Counted from the first letter of the stretch, positions 6,674-13,539 are shown. The stretch is DNA of 20,153 nucleotides from Candidatus Curtissbacteria bacterium RIFCSPLOWO2_01_FULL_38_11b (GCA_001774995.1 MFBO01000041.1:5754-25906), one strand, 5' to 3'. Notes: generated by a model not told the origin, from the sequence alone. Translations and numbers: made by a program.

Positions 6674-7504
6674 ATGGCAAAGCAAATTTGCCTGCCCCTT
6701 TTATTATTGTTAATTTTTTTCCTGCCAAAAAATACTTTTGCCGACACCGGTATAGTGATCAATGAAATTACACCCACATCTTCTGTGGGTAATGATTGGG
6801 TGGAACTTTATAATTCGCAAGATACAGACATTGACATTTCAAATTGGATATTGGATGACGAAGGAACTTCAAGCGATATGTTAAAAATTCCCCAAAACAC
6901 AATAATGTCCACAAAATCGTTTAAATTATTTTTTGTCTCAAACAGACTAAATAAAGACGGTGATACCATTTATTTGAAGAATCAGGATATTGAAGTTGAT
7001 AAATATCAATACCATTCAAGCGAAACCGACGTATCATATGCAAGGTTTCCCGATGGCACAGGCAGCTGGTCAACCTGCAGTCCAACACCTGAGTCAACCA
7101 ATACAAATTGCCAAATTATGCAAAGCCCTAGTCCAGAAGTAATTGCACAATCACCCTCCTCTCAACCTTCAACTAATCAATCAGTATCGAATCAGATAAC
7201 CAAGCCAAAAACATCGCCTTCGCCATCGCCAATAAAATCTAGTTTCTCGATTTCTCCAAAACCTTTAGTTCTTGGTCAAAAACAGCAATCGTCACCACCA
7301 GTCTCAGGTTCAAACGAATCCTCCTCTTCCCCTTTAATCCAAAGCCGGGATGAACAAAGCGAATCCCCAAATAAAATAAAACTTGCTGCTCTCTTTGCTG
7401 GGTCAGGACTAATGACAATGGGTAGCGCAACCGGCGCATATCTTTGGTATCATAAAAATAAGGAAAAGAAAAACAAAGATCAGCAAAAAGAATCCGCAAA
7501 TTGA
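6674..7504 (+). CDS. Lamin-tail-domain (LTD) surface protein with C-terminal membrane anchor
   Basis: The predicted product is 276 residues and probably displayed outside the cell. Visible parts: a signal peptide (1-23, ending FA before DTG); an LTD domain (about 24-130) with the typical INEI, G-N-DWVELYN, ISNWILDDE and VSYARFPDGTGSW motifs; a Ser/Pro/Gln-rich linker (about 135-230) resembling a wall-spanning stalk; and a transmembrane segment (about 237-259) followed by a Lys-rich cytoplasmic tail. LTD domains bind nucleic acid or protein in eukaryotic lamins, while their bacterial role is poorly known. The ATG at 6674 fits the signal peptide and the promoter; a TTG at 6665 is the last base of the -10 box. 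The stop overlaps the next gene. Confidence 0.87.
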   Translation: MAKQICLPLLLLLIFFLPKNTFADTGIVINEITPTSSVGNDWVELYNSQDTDIDISNWILDDEGTSSDMLKIPQNTIMSTKSFKLFFVSNRLNKDGDTIYLKNQDIEVDKYQYHSSETDVSYARFPDGTGSWSTCSPTPESTNTNCQIMQSPSPEVIAQSPSSQPSTNQSVSNQITKPKTSPSPSPIKSSFSISPKPLVLGQKQQSSPPVSGSNESSSSPLIQSRDEQSESPNKIKLAALFAGSGLMTMGSATGAYLWYHKNKEKKNKDQQKESAN

Positions 7505-7920
7505 AAAAATCAAAGCATCTTGAAAGAGTAAAACTTTGGCTGCCTCCTCTTTTATGGGCGATTGTTATCTTTATCTTTTCTTCAATCCCTCAAATCAAGG
7601 TTAGCCAGTTTCTCTTGTGGGATTTTATCGCCAAAAAAGCTGCTCATATGACAGAATATGCTATTTTTTTTGCGCTAATATTTCGGGCTACACGGGGTGA
7701 TTGGGTCAAATCTTTTCTTTTTGCCATGATATATGCAGTATCGGACGAATATCACCAAAGCTTTGTACCTGGTAGAATTTCTTCCGTTTTCGATTTGGGA
7801 TTTGATTTATCGGGTGTAAGTATTGCAAGCTATATAATATGGAAGCAAAAGCCACGTTTAACCAAGTCAGACTTGGTAACGAGGTTAAATCAAATTCGCC
7901 AAGAGAAACTCAACAACTAG
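7501..7920 (+). CDS. VanZ-family membrane protein
   Basis: VanZ-like proteins are small membrane proteins; VanZ itself lowers teicoplanin sensitivity by an unclear mechanism. The 139-residue protein has about four hydrophobic segments and the family motifs K-K-A-A-H49-M-T-E52-Y53 and S-D82-E-Y-H-Q86-S-F-V-P-G-R. The start is TTG at 7501, overlapping the upstream TGA stop by four bases (TTGA). No ATG lies upstream of the conserved region, so TTG is the best choice but is not certain. Its 3' end overlaps tsaE by 82 bases, unusually long for this window. Confidence 0.82.
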   Translation: MKKSKHLERVKLWLPPLLWAIVIFIFSSIPQIKVSQFLLWDFIAKKAAHMTEYAIFFALIFRATRGDWVKSFLFAMIYAVSDEYHQSFVPGRISSVFDLGFDLSGVSIASYIIWKQKPRLTKSDLVTRLNQIRQEKLNN

Positions 7921-8309
7921 CAGAAAAATTGGCCAAAACCTTAAAAGGGGGTGATGTGGTTGCTCTTTTTGGCGATTTAGGTGCAGGTAAAACTGTCTTT
8001 GTTCAAGGTTTAGCAAAAGGCTTGGGTCTAAAACGTAAAATAACCTCTCCGACATTTGTTTTTATGCGATCTTACCCGTTAAATAGAAGAGGTGAAAAAC
8101 TTGCCTTTTATCATCTGGATTTATATCGCGGCCAAAATTATCAAGATTTCCAAAGTTTGGGCCTTAGCGAAATTTTTACAAAAGATGCAATAGTTGTACT
8201 GGAATGGGCAGATAGAATTAAAGAAATTTTGCCCAAAAAAAGAATTGATGTAACTTTTGAAAACTTAAATGAAAAAGCAAGAAAAATCAAAATTGACAGA
8301 AGAGTTTAA
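7839..8309 (+). CDS. tsaE: tRNA t6A biosynthesis ATPase TsaE
   Basis: TsaE is the ATPase that supports the TsaB-TsaD complex in making N6-threonylcarbamoyladenosine at tRNA position 37. The 156-residue protein has Walker A G45-D-L-G-A-G-K-T52, the SPTF motif, HLDLYR and LEWADRI, all typical. The only usable start upstream of the conserved region is ATG 7839, which gives about 20 extra residues and an 82-base overlap with the VanZ-like gene. The 3' end overlaps tsaC by 41 bases, so tsaE, tsaC and tsaB are likely one transcription unit for one pathway. Confidence 0.94.
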   Translation: MEAKATFNQVRLGNEVKSNSPRETQQLAEKLAKTLKGGDVVALFGDLGAGKTVFVQGLAKGLGLKRKITSPTFVFMRSYPLNRRGEKLAFYHLDLYRGQNYQDFQSLGLSEIFTKDAIVVLEWADRIKEILPKKRIDVTFENLNEKARKIKIDRRV

Positions 8310-8880
8310 AATTTCAAAAAAACCTTCTGTCATCCCGAGTGCAACGAGGGACCTTGAGAAAGCAGCCGAAGTCTTAAAAAGAGGCGGAGTAGTTATTTTT
8401 CCTACAGATACAGTTTATGGTGTTGGCTGCAGATTCGACATGCCTCAGGCTATTGCCAGAATTAAAAATATTAAAAAGACTAGTCAGGATTTCCCTATTT
8501 TAATATCAAATCTTAATCAAGCTCACAAACTTGCTAAATTTACTCCTCAAGCTCAACACCTAGCCAATCTATATTGGCCCGGAGCTCTTACAATTGTTTT
8601 GCAAAACAAAACCAGAGACGAGAAAATCGGTCTGCGTATTCCTGATTCTGATATTATGCTTGAGATTATAAACAAAATCAGTACACCAATCATCGGCACT
8701 TCCGCAAACTTTCATGGCCAAAGTGTCCCAACAAGTTACAAAGAGTTGGACCCAAATTTTGTGAAACTGGCCGATTATGTTATCAAAGGACCCTGTAAGA
8801 TGGCAAAGGAATCAACTGTCATAGATATTACATTTATCCCTCCTAGGATTTTGAGAAAAGGAGTAATCCAACTACAATGA
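8269..8880 (+). CDS. tsaC: L-threonylcarbamoyladenylate synthase TsaC/Sua5 (YrdC domain)
   Basis: TsaC makes threonylcarbamoyl-AMP from threonine, bicarbonate and ATP, the first step of t6A synthesis. The 203-residue protein is the short YrdC form without the Sua5 C-terminal domain. Recognisable motifs are GGVVIFPTDTVYGVGC, WPGALTIVL, GLRIPD, IIGTSAN and ESTVID near the end. The N-terminus is about 30 residues longer than the core needs. Residues 20-31 (SVIPSATRDLEK) are encoded by a widespread palindromic repeat rather than ancestral sequence. A TTG at 8293 is another possible start. The gene overlaps tsaE and its stop lies in a strong hairpin before tsaB. Confidence 0.94.
   Translation: MKKQEKSKLTEEFKISKKPSVIPSATRDLEKAAEVLKRGGVVIFPTDTVYGVGCRFDMPQAIARIKNIKKTSQDFPILISNLNQAHKLAKFTPQAQHLANLYWPGALTIVLQNKTRDEKIGLRIPDSDIMLEIINKISTPIIGTSANFHGQSVPTSYKELDPNFVKLADYVIKGPCKMAKESTVIDITFIPPRILRKGVIQLQ
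8326..8360. repeat. Palindromic repeat (VIPSATRDLEK type) inserted in the tsaC 5' end
   Basis: The segment contains GTCATCCCGAGTGCAACGAG followed by GGACCTTGAGAA, close to a dispersed repeat seen in many bacterial genomes with the general form TCATCCCGAG-n-CGAGGGA (from memory, not searched). It folds symmetrically: TCCC (8333-8336) with GGGA (8348-8351), tandem GA/GA mismatches, then GT/AC around a GCA loop. It is read in frame as SVIPSATRDLEK. Confidence 0.75.
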
Positions 8881-8896
8881 TACAAATCATTGTAGT
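8871..8896. promoter_or_regulatory. Perfect 11-bp hairpin across the tsaC stop, just before tsaB
   Basis: Arms ACTACAATGAT (8871-8881) and ATCATTGTAGT (8886-8896) pair perfectly around a 4-base ACAA loop. The tsaC TGA stop lies in the left arm, and the tsaB ATG is 5 bases after the right arm. There is no following T-run, so it is not a standard terminator. It could hold back tsaB translation until ribosomes finishing tsaC open it, or be an RNA processing site. Confidence 0.65.
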
Positions 8897-8901
8897 GAAA
8901 A

Positions 8902-9273
8902 ATGGTTTTAAAAATCGATACTACAGATAGGGAAGAAATTAAAATCTGGGTCATGAAAAATGGCCAGATTATAGACAAAACTGCATCCAAAAAGCAATTT
9001 GGGTCGCAAACTCTATTACCCTTAGTCAACAAAATCTTGAAAAAAAATAAAATAAAGTTCGCTAACATTAGCCAAATAAAAGTCAATACAGGGCCTGGTT
9101 CCTTTACAGGCACACGCCTGGGAGTTTCTGTTGCCAACGCTTTGGGTTTTGCTCTTAATATTCCGGTTAACAACTCGCCTCGCGAAGCCCGCTGGAAGCG
9201 AGGTTCGCCTTCGGCGACGGGTAAAAAAGGTAAAATAGCATTGCCGATTTATGAAAAGAGTAAATTTGACTAA
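8902..9273 (+). CDS. tsaB: Truncated TsaB-like protein (N-terminal domain only)
   Basis: TsaB is the inactive partner that holds TsaD in the bacterial t6A complex. The product is 123 residues, about half the usual length of roughly 230. It keeps the N-terminal actin-like fold features: LKIDTTD at the start and GPGSFTGTRLGVSVANALGF at 64-83. Residues 90-107 come from a G+C-rich palindromic insert, followed by KIALPIYEKSKFD and a stop. Short TsaB forms are, as far as I recall, common in CPR genomes, so this may be functional because the N-terminal domain carries the TsaD contact. It follows tsaC after 21 bases filled by a hairpin, and precedes the epimerase gene by 3 bases. Decay cannot be excluded. 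Confidence 0.82.
   Translation: MVLKIDTTDREEIKIWVMKNGQIIDKTASKKQFGSQTLLPLVNKILKKNKIKFANISQIKVNTGPGSFTGTRLGVSVANALGFALNIPVNNSPREARWKRGSPSATGKKGKIALPIYEKSKFD
9173..9221. repeat. G+C-rich palindromic insert in the tsaB 3' end
   Basis: The block is strikingly G+C-rich against its surroundings. It holds an inverted repeat CCTCGC (9178-9183) / GCGAGG (9198-9203) and a tight hairpin TCGCC (9205-9209) / GGCGA (9213-9217) with a TTC loop. It is translated in frame as NSPREARWKRGSPSATG, which looks unrelated to the TsaB core. Confidence 0.7.
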
Positions 9274-9276
9274 TTT

Positions 9277-10251
9277 ATGCATATTCTAGTTACCGGAGGA
9301 GCTGGCTTCATCGGTTCTCATGTCGTCAAACTTCTTGTAAATGACGGTTATAAAGTCACTATTCTAGATAATCTTGTTTCATCTGACAAAAAATCAATTG
9401 ATCCTAAAGCTAAATTGATCATCGGCGATATAGTCGATTCTAAAAAATCTCAGCAAGCACTCAGGGAAATTGACGCGGTTATTCATATGGCCGGTCTGAT
9501 TATTGTCCCAGAATCGGTCAAAGACCCGATTAAATATCTCAAAAACAATGTAATAGGTACAGTTAGTTTTTTGGAATCTATGAGAAAAGCAAATGTCACA
9601 AAAATTATTTTCTCATCATCTGCCTGTGTCTATGGCACACCCGAACACCTGCCTATTGAAGAGGATGCGCCAATTCATCCGGACAATCCCTATGGAGCCA
9701 GCAAAGCTTCAATAGAAACTTACCTACAAACCTACAATGCCGTTTTTGGTTTCGACTCCATAGTTCTTCGCTACTTTAATCCTTATGGTCCGGGAGAAAA
9801 TCATCAACCGGAAACTCATGCAATACCAAATTTTATCGAGGCAACTCTAAAAAAAAGACCGATACCGCTTTACTGGAAAGGTGAACAAATCCGCGACTTT
9901 ATTTATATAGAAGATTTAGCCCAAGCGCATATCGATGTACTTAATTTAAAAGGTCATCAGATTTTCAATGTAGGGACAGAAACTGGTGTTAAAGTCAAAG
10001 ATGTTATAGATGAGATTTTCAAGATAGTTGGTTATAAAGTACCTGTTGATGATTTAGGCAGGAGACCTGGTGATGTTGCAGCCAACTATGCATCGAGCAA
10101 AAAACTTGCAAAAGCCGTCGGTTGGCGCGCCAAAATCGATCTCAATCAGGGCCTAAGAAGAACAATAGATTACTACAAAAGTCTTAAACATCAAATAATG
10201 GGTGACTTGCAAAAAGGCAAAATTACTCATTTAAAACAATTCCATCAGTAG
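9277..10251 (+). CDS. NAD-dependent UDP-sugar 4-epimerase, GalE-like (extended SDR)
   Basis: The likely reaction is C4 epimerisation of a UDP-hexose (UDP-glucose/galactose or the N-acetyl forms). The 324-residue protein has the Rossmann motif TGGAGFIGSH at 6-15, the SSSACVYG strand and the catalytic Y139-G-A-S-K143 pair. The conserved ring RYFNPYGPGE and the C-terminal RRPGDVAANYASSKKA-type motif also fit. The length is typical of the family. Substrate cannot be fixed from sequence by eye, so no symbol is given; dTDP- or GDP-sugar use is possible. It follows tsaB after only 3 bases, so it may be transcribed from upstream, and it precedes rfbA with its own promoter. Confidence 0.88.
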   Translation: MHILVTGGAGFIGSHVVKLLVNDGYKVTILDNLVSSDKKSIDPKAKLIIGDIVDSKKSQQALREIDAVIHMAGLIIVPESVKDPIKYLKNNVIGTVSFLESMRKANVTKIIFSSSACVYGTPEHLPIEEDAPIHPDNPYGASKASIETYLQTYNAVFGFDSIVLRYFNPYGPGENHQPETHAIPNFIEATLKKRPIPLYWKGEQIRDFIYIEDLAQAHIDVLNLKGHQIFNVGTETGVKVKDVIDEIFKIVGYKVPVDDLGRRPGDVAANYASSKKLAKAVGWRAKIDLNQGLRRTIDYYKSLKHQIMGDLQKGKITHLKQFHQ

Positions 10252-10259
10252 TGTTCAGC

Positions 10260-10289
10260 TTGTTTTAAAAAATTCTAGTAGGCTATAAT
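10260..10289 (+). promoter_or_regulatory. Promoter of the rfbABCD cluster
   Basis: TTGTTT (10260-10265) is followed after 18 bases by a perfect TATAAT (10284-10289). The rfbA ATG is 11 bases downstream without a Shine-Dalgarno site, predicting a leader of about 4-5 bases. Confidence 0.6.
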
Positions 10290-10300
10290 TATCACATCTT

Positions 10301-11038
10301 ATGAAGGGTGTAATTTTGGCGGGCGGTAATGCAACTCGTTTAAGGCCTCTTACTTGGGTAACCAACAAACATCTTCTTCCTATCTACAATAAACCGATGA
10401 TTTACTACCCCCTTGAAGCTATGGTCAAAGCTGGCATAAAAGATGTACTGATTATTACTGGCCCAAATCACAGTGGAGCGTTTATCAATCTTTTAAAATC
10501 AGGTAAGGACTTTGGTCTGAGGCTCTCATATGAGATTCAGGAAGAATCAGGAGGAATTGCCCAGGCAATTAATTTGGCAGAAGACTTTGCTGATAACGGT
10601 AAGATTTTAGTAATTCTTGGCGACAATATCTTCGCGCAGTCTCTTAAAGATGATGTCGAGAATTTCAAAAAGGAAAGAAAAGGAGCCGTCGTATTTGGTA
10701 AAAACATGGCAACAAGAAGCAAACAATATGGGGTTATAGAAGTTAAAAACGGTAAGGTACTTTCAATTGAAGAAAAACCAGAAAAGCCCAAATCTCAAAT
10801 TGGCCAAACTGGCATTTATATGTATGACGAGAGAGTCTTTGATTTCATTAGAAAACAAGCGCCTTCTAAAAGAGGAGAACTTGAAGTTACTGATCTTAAT
10901 AACAATTATGTAAAAGAAGGAACAATGATTTGCAAAATCTTGACCGGCTGGTGGGTAGATGCTGGAACTTCTTTTGATGAACTTTTAAAGGCAAACATTT
11001 TAGTCGCCAAAGAAATAAAAGAGGAATCCATAAAATAA
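10301..11038 (+). CDS. rfbA: Glucose-1-phosphate thymidylyltransferase (short form)
   Basis: RfbA/RmlA joins dTTP and glucose-1-phosphate to make dTDP-glucose, the first step of dTDP-L-rhamnose synthesis. The 245-residue protein starts with the nucleotidyltransferase signature ILAGGNATRLRPLT, then NKHLLPIYNKPMIYYP, with VILGDNIF in the metal-binding region and VKNGKVLSIEEKPEKPKS. It ends GWWVDAGTSFDELLKAN. It is shorter than the roughly 290-residue enterobacterial enzyme, matching the compact form that lacks the C-terminal allosteric extension. The signature has Asn-Ala where Ser-Gly is usual. The stop TAA shares its last base with the rfbB ATG. Confidence 0.93.
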   Translation: MKGVILAGGNATRLRPLTWVTNKHLLPIYNKPMIYYPLEAMVKAGIKDVLIITGPNHSGAFINLLKSGKDFGLRLSYEIQEESGGIAQAINLAEDFADNGKILVILGDNIFAQSLKDDVENFKKERKGAVVFGKNMATRSKQYGVIEVKNGKVLSIEEKPEKPKSQIGQTGIYMYDERVFDFIRKQAPSKRGELEVTDLNNNYVKEGTMICKILTGWWVDAGTSFDELLKANILVAKEIKEESIK

Positions 11039-12054
11039 TGCCCATGAAAGTATTGGTAACCGGAGGCGCAGGTTTCATTGGCTCAAACTTCATCCATTAC
11101 TGGCTTAAAAATCATCCAGAGGACTACGTAATCAACTTCGACAAATTAACTTATGCCGGTAACCTTGATAATCTCAAAGATACAAAAGATATAAAAAACT
11201 ACGAGTTTGTAAAAGGCGACATCGCTAATGCAAATGATGTTAAAGGTGCGCTAAAGGATGTCGACATTATAGTCAATTTTGCTGCCGAATCTCATGTCGA
11301 TAAGTCGATTTTAGACCCAGCTCCTTTTATTATTACTAATGTTGTTGGTACCCAAGTACTTTTGGGTGCAGCAAAAGATGCGAAAGTCAAAAGATTTCAT
11401 CATGTCTCGACAGACGAAGTCTATGGAGCACTAAACTTAGATTCCAGCGAAAAATTTGACGAAGAAACTGCCTACAGACCAAATAGCCCGTACGCAGCAT
11501 CTAAAGCCGCTTCAGATCACCTCGTCAGAGCTTACTCAAAGACTTACCAACTGCCGATAACAATTACCAACTGTTCCAACAATTTTGGCCCTTATCAGTA
11601 TCCGGAAAAATTAATCTCTCTTGCAATCACTAATCTTCTGGAAGGCAAAAAAGTGCCTGTTTATGGAGATGGACTTTATACAAGGGACTGGCTTTACGTT
11701 GAGGATCACTGCAGTGCTATTGATCTTATACTTAAAAAGGGCAAAGTCGGGGAAACGTACTGCATTGGTATTAACAGCGATATTCCTAATATAGAGGTTG
11801 TTAAAAAAATTATTAAGATACTTGGCAAAAGCGAAAGCGATATCGACTACGTTAAAGATCGACCAGGACACGACAGGCGATATGCAATCAATCCAACCAA
11901 AATTAAACAAGAACTCGGGTGGCGAAATACTTATGAGTTTGATGATGCCTTAAAGTTAACTGTCAAATGGTATCAAGATAACACCAGTTGGTGGAAACAA
12001 TTAAAAGATGAAAAATTTAACAAATATTATAAAAAACAATACAAAAACCGATAA
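11038..12054 (+). CDS. rfbB: dTDP-glucose 4,6-dehydratase
   Basis: RfbB/RmlB converts dTDP-glucose to dTDP-4-keto-6-deoxyglucose using bound NAD. The 338-residue extended SDR protein has TGGAGFIGSNFIHYWL, NFAAESHVDKSI, the STDEVYGAL strand with the dehydratase Asp-Glu pair, and catalytic Y152-A-A-S-K156. NNFGPYQYPEKLI and the C-terminal DRPGHDRRYAINPTKI are highly diagnostic. It starts at ATG 11038, overlapping the rfbA stop by one base; a second ATG at 11044 is possible. The 3' end overlaps rfbC by 47 bases if rfbC starts at 12008. Confidence 0.96.
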   Translation: MPMKVLVTGGAGFIGSNFIHYWLKNHPEDYVINFDKLTYAGNLDNLKDTKDIKNYEFVKGDIANANDVKGALKDVDIIVNFAAESHVDKSILDPAPFIITNVVGTQVLLGAAKDAKVKRFHHVSTDEVYGALNLDSSEKFDEETAYRPNSPYAASKAASDHLVRAYSKTYQLPITITNCSNNFGPYQYPEKLISLAITNLLEGKKVPVYGDGLYTRDWLYVEDHCSAIDLILKKGKVGETYCIGINSDIPNIEVVKKIIKILGKSESDIDYVKDRPGHDRRYAINPTKIKQELGWRNTYEFDDALKLTVKWYQDNTSWWKQLKDEKFNKYYKKQYKNR

Positions 12055-12586
12055 AGTGAAATTTCATTACATACATCTAGATAATCAAAATGATTTAATA
12101 GAAAGCGTAATCCTTAGGAAACTGGTAATTAACAAAGACCCAACCGGCTCCTTAGTCGAAACTCTACGCACCGACTGGCAGGATGTCTACAATTTAGAGA
12201 ATCTGAATTTTGCCATGCAGTACATGTCGATTACCCCGAGTGGCATCATTCGAGATGAAGACAAATGGCATGTGCATAAATTCCAAAAAGATAGATTTAT
12301 TTGCGCTTCTGGAAAGATAATTACAGCAATTTATGACCCTCGAAAAAATTCAAAGACTAAAGGACTGCTCAATTTATTTGTAATGAGTCCCCAAAATGAG
12401 AATGAAATGTACATGATCGTTATACCCGAAGAAACTTATCATGGTTTCATGGTTGTATCAAATGAACCCGGTTATCTTCTTAACTTTCCGACAAAACTAT
12501 ATGATCCCGGAGATGAAGGTCGAATAGCAAATCAAGGAGAACTCAACTGGCAGGAGGTAAGGGCTGATTTTAAAATCGCAAAATAG
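12008..12586 (+). CDS. rfbC: dTDP-4-dehydrorhamnose 3,5-epimerase-family cupin
   Basis: Placed between rfbB and rfbD, this most likely epimerises dTDP-4-keto-6-deoxyglucose at C3 and C5. The 192-residue protein has the RmlC-like cupin pattern: a GIIR strand, W-H-V-H-K, GKIITAIYDPRKNSKT, IPEETYHGF and NFPTKLYDPGDEGRI. It differs from classical RmlC: the RGLH motif is replaced by RDEDKWHVH, and the usual catalytic Tyr of the YK motif aligns with Asn of LLNFP. This resembles a divergent branch with WHxH and NFPT motifs (from memory). Start 12008 overlaps rfbB by 47 bases; GTG at 12056, right after the rfbB stop, would give 176 residues. Confidence 0.82.
   Translation: MKNLTNIIKNNTKTDKVKFHYIHLDNQNDLIESVILRKLVINKDPTGSLVETLRTDWQDVYNLENLNFAMQYMSITPSGIIRDEDKWHVHKFQKDRFICASGKIITAIYDPRKNSKTKGLLNLFVMSPQNENEMYMIVIPEETYHGFMVVSNEPGYLLNFPTKLYDPGDEGRIANQGELNWQEVRADFKIAK
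12552..12566 (+). promoter_or_regulatory. Shine-Dalgarno site and CTG start codon of rfbD
   Basis: A perfect AGGAGG (12552-12557) lies 6 bases before a CTG at 12564, in the rfbD frame. It sits inside the rfbC 3' end. No ATG, GTG or TTG lies between the upstream in-frame stop (12558-12560) and the Rossmann glycine motif, so CTG is the best start. Confidence 0.6.
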
Positions 12587-13478
12587 CAAAATTGCTGTCA
12601 TCGGTTCCTTGTCAATGGTTGGGTCGCGCTTCTGTGAGCTTTACGGGGATCATTTAATTAAAGCCGACCTCAGGGGTAAAATTTATATTGATATAACCAG
12701 TTCTAAACAAGTTGGCGATTTTTTTAAAAGACATACTTTTGAGTGGCTAATACTTTTTTCTGCGTATACCGATGTTGACGCTGCTGAAAAACAAAGAGGC
12801 AACAAAAAAGATCTCTGTTGGCAGATTAACGTTGATGGTGTAAAGAATATTGTAAAAGCGTGCAAAAAATACCTCAGGAAATTAATTCTTATCTCATCAG
12901 ATTTTGTTTTCGATGGAACACATGGTCCGTATTCGGAAAATGAGACTACCGGTCCAGACTTAAACAAAGTCTCATGGTATGGAATAACCAAAATTAAAGC
13001 TGAAAAAATCATTAAAAACTCATTAAAAGATTTTATAATTCTAAGAATATCTTATCCCTATAGAGCAAAGTTTTTGGAAAAGGATGACATTGCGAAAAGG
13101 ATCTTAAGACTTTATAAAACCGGACAGCTTTACCCTATGTTTTATGACCAAAAAATAACTCCTACATTTATCGATGATATCCCAAAAGCCATAAAACTTT
13201 TGATGGCAAAGAATCAAATCGGAATATTTCATCTGGCAAGTCCAGAAGTAACCTCTCAGTATGAATTTGCTAGAAAAATTATCTTAGTGTTTGACGGCAA
13301 TTCCCCGGAAATTTCTAAAAGTTCAGTTAAGGAATTTTTCAAAAAAGAAGGAAGTACTCCAAGACCAATAAACGGTGGTTTGAAGGTTCAAAAAATATCA
13401 AATTTAGGCTTTAGACCTACTAGCTGGCAAGAGGGTATTAACAAAATCTATAATCAGTCAAAAGGTAAATTGATTTAA
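12564..13478 (+). CDS. rfbD: dTDP-4-dehydrorhamnose reductase
   Basis: RfbD/RmlD reduces dTDP-4-keto-L-rhamnose to dTDP-L-rhamnose with NAD(P)H, the last pathway step. With the CTG start the protein has 304 residues, near the family norm. Its N-terminus reads KIAVIGSLSMVGSRF, restoring the beta strand and glycine motif of the cofactor fold. Beginning at TTG 12609 or ATG 12615 would cut this strand off. Other features are FSAYTDVDAAE, ISSDFVFDGTHGPYSE, catalytic Y139-G-I-T-K143, and C-terminal RPINGGL. The glycine motif GSLSMVG is looser than the usual GxxGQLG. It overlaps rfbC by 23 bases, consistent with coupled translation. Confidence 0.85.
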   Translation: MILKSQNSKIAVIGSLSMVGSRFCELYGDHLIKADLRGKIYIDITSSKQVGDFFKRHTFEWLILFSAYTDVDAAEKQRGNKKDLCWQINVDGVKNIVKACKKYLRKLILISSDFVFDGTHGPYSENETTGPDLNKVSWYGITKIKAEKIIKNSLKDFIILRISYPYRAKFLEKDDIAKRILRLYKTGQLYPMFYDQKITPTFIDDIPKAIKLLMAKNQIGIFHLASPEVTSQYEFARKIILVFDGNSPEISKSSVKEFFKKEGSTPRPINGGLKVQKISNLGFRPTSWQEGINKIYNQSKGKLI

Positions 13479-13499
13479 AGTTGAATTTTTAGATAAAAT
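13470..13499 (+). promoter_or_regulatory. Weak candidate promoter for ugd
   Basis: TTGATT (13470-13475) and TAAAAT (13494-13499) are 18 bases apart, before a 61-base gap. The gap also has a perfect 10-base palindrome AAAGCGCTTT (13521-13530) about 9 bases before the ATG. The promoter overlaps the end of rfbD and is weak. Confidence 0.35.
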
Positions 13500-13539
13500 A
13501 TTCAGCATATCAATTTAAAAAAAGCGCTTTACGTAATTT

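Noticed and set aside
6535..6765. Open frame joining the peptidase end to the lamin-tail gene start
   Set aside because: It overlaps two well-supported genes in another frame and its peptide is Arg-rich without motifs. The promoter at 6637-6665 explains the gap.
6772..6790. Hairpin ACCCACA/TGTGGGT early in the lamin-tail gene
   Set aside because: The 7-bp stem is perfect, but it lies in codons of a conserved domain segment (ITPTSSVGNDWVE). A chance origin is likely and nothing else supports a function.
7833..7838. TATAAT directly before the tsaE ATG as a promoter
   Set aside because: There is no space between the -10 box and the ATG, so a transcript starting from it would lack the start codon. 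It is also within codons of the VanZ-like gene.
8775..9173. Minus-strand open frames opposite tsaC and tsaB
   Set aside because: They are shadows of conserved plus-strand genes. Every other gene in the window is on the plus strand, and no minus-strand promoter was seen.
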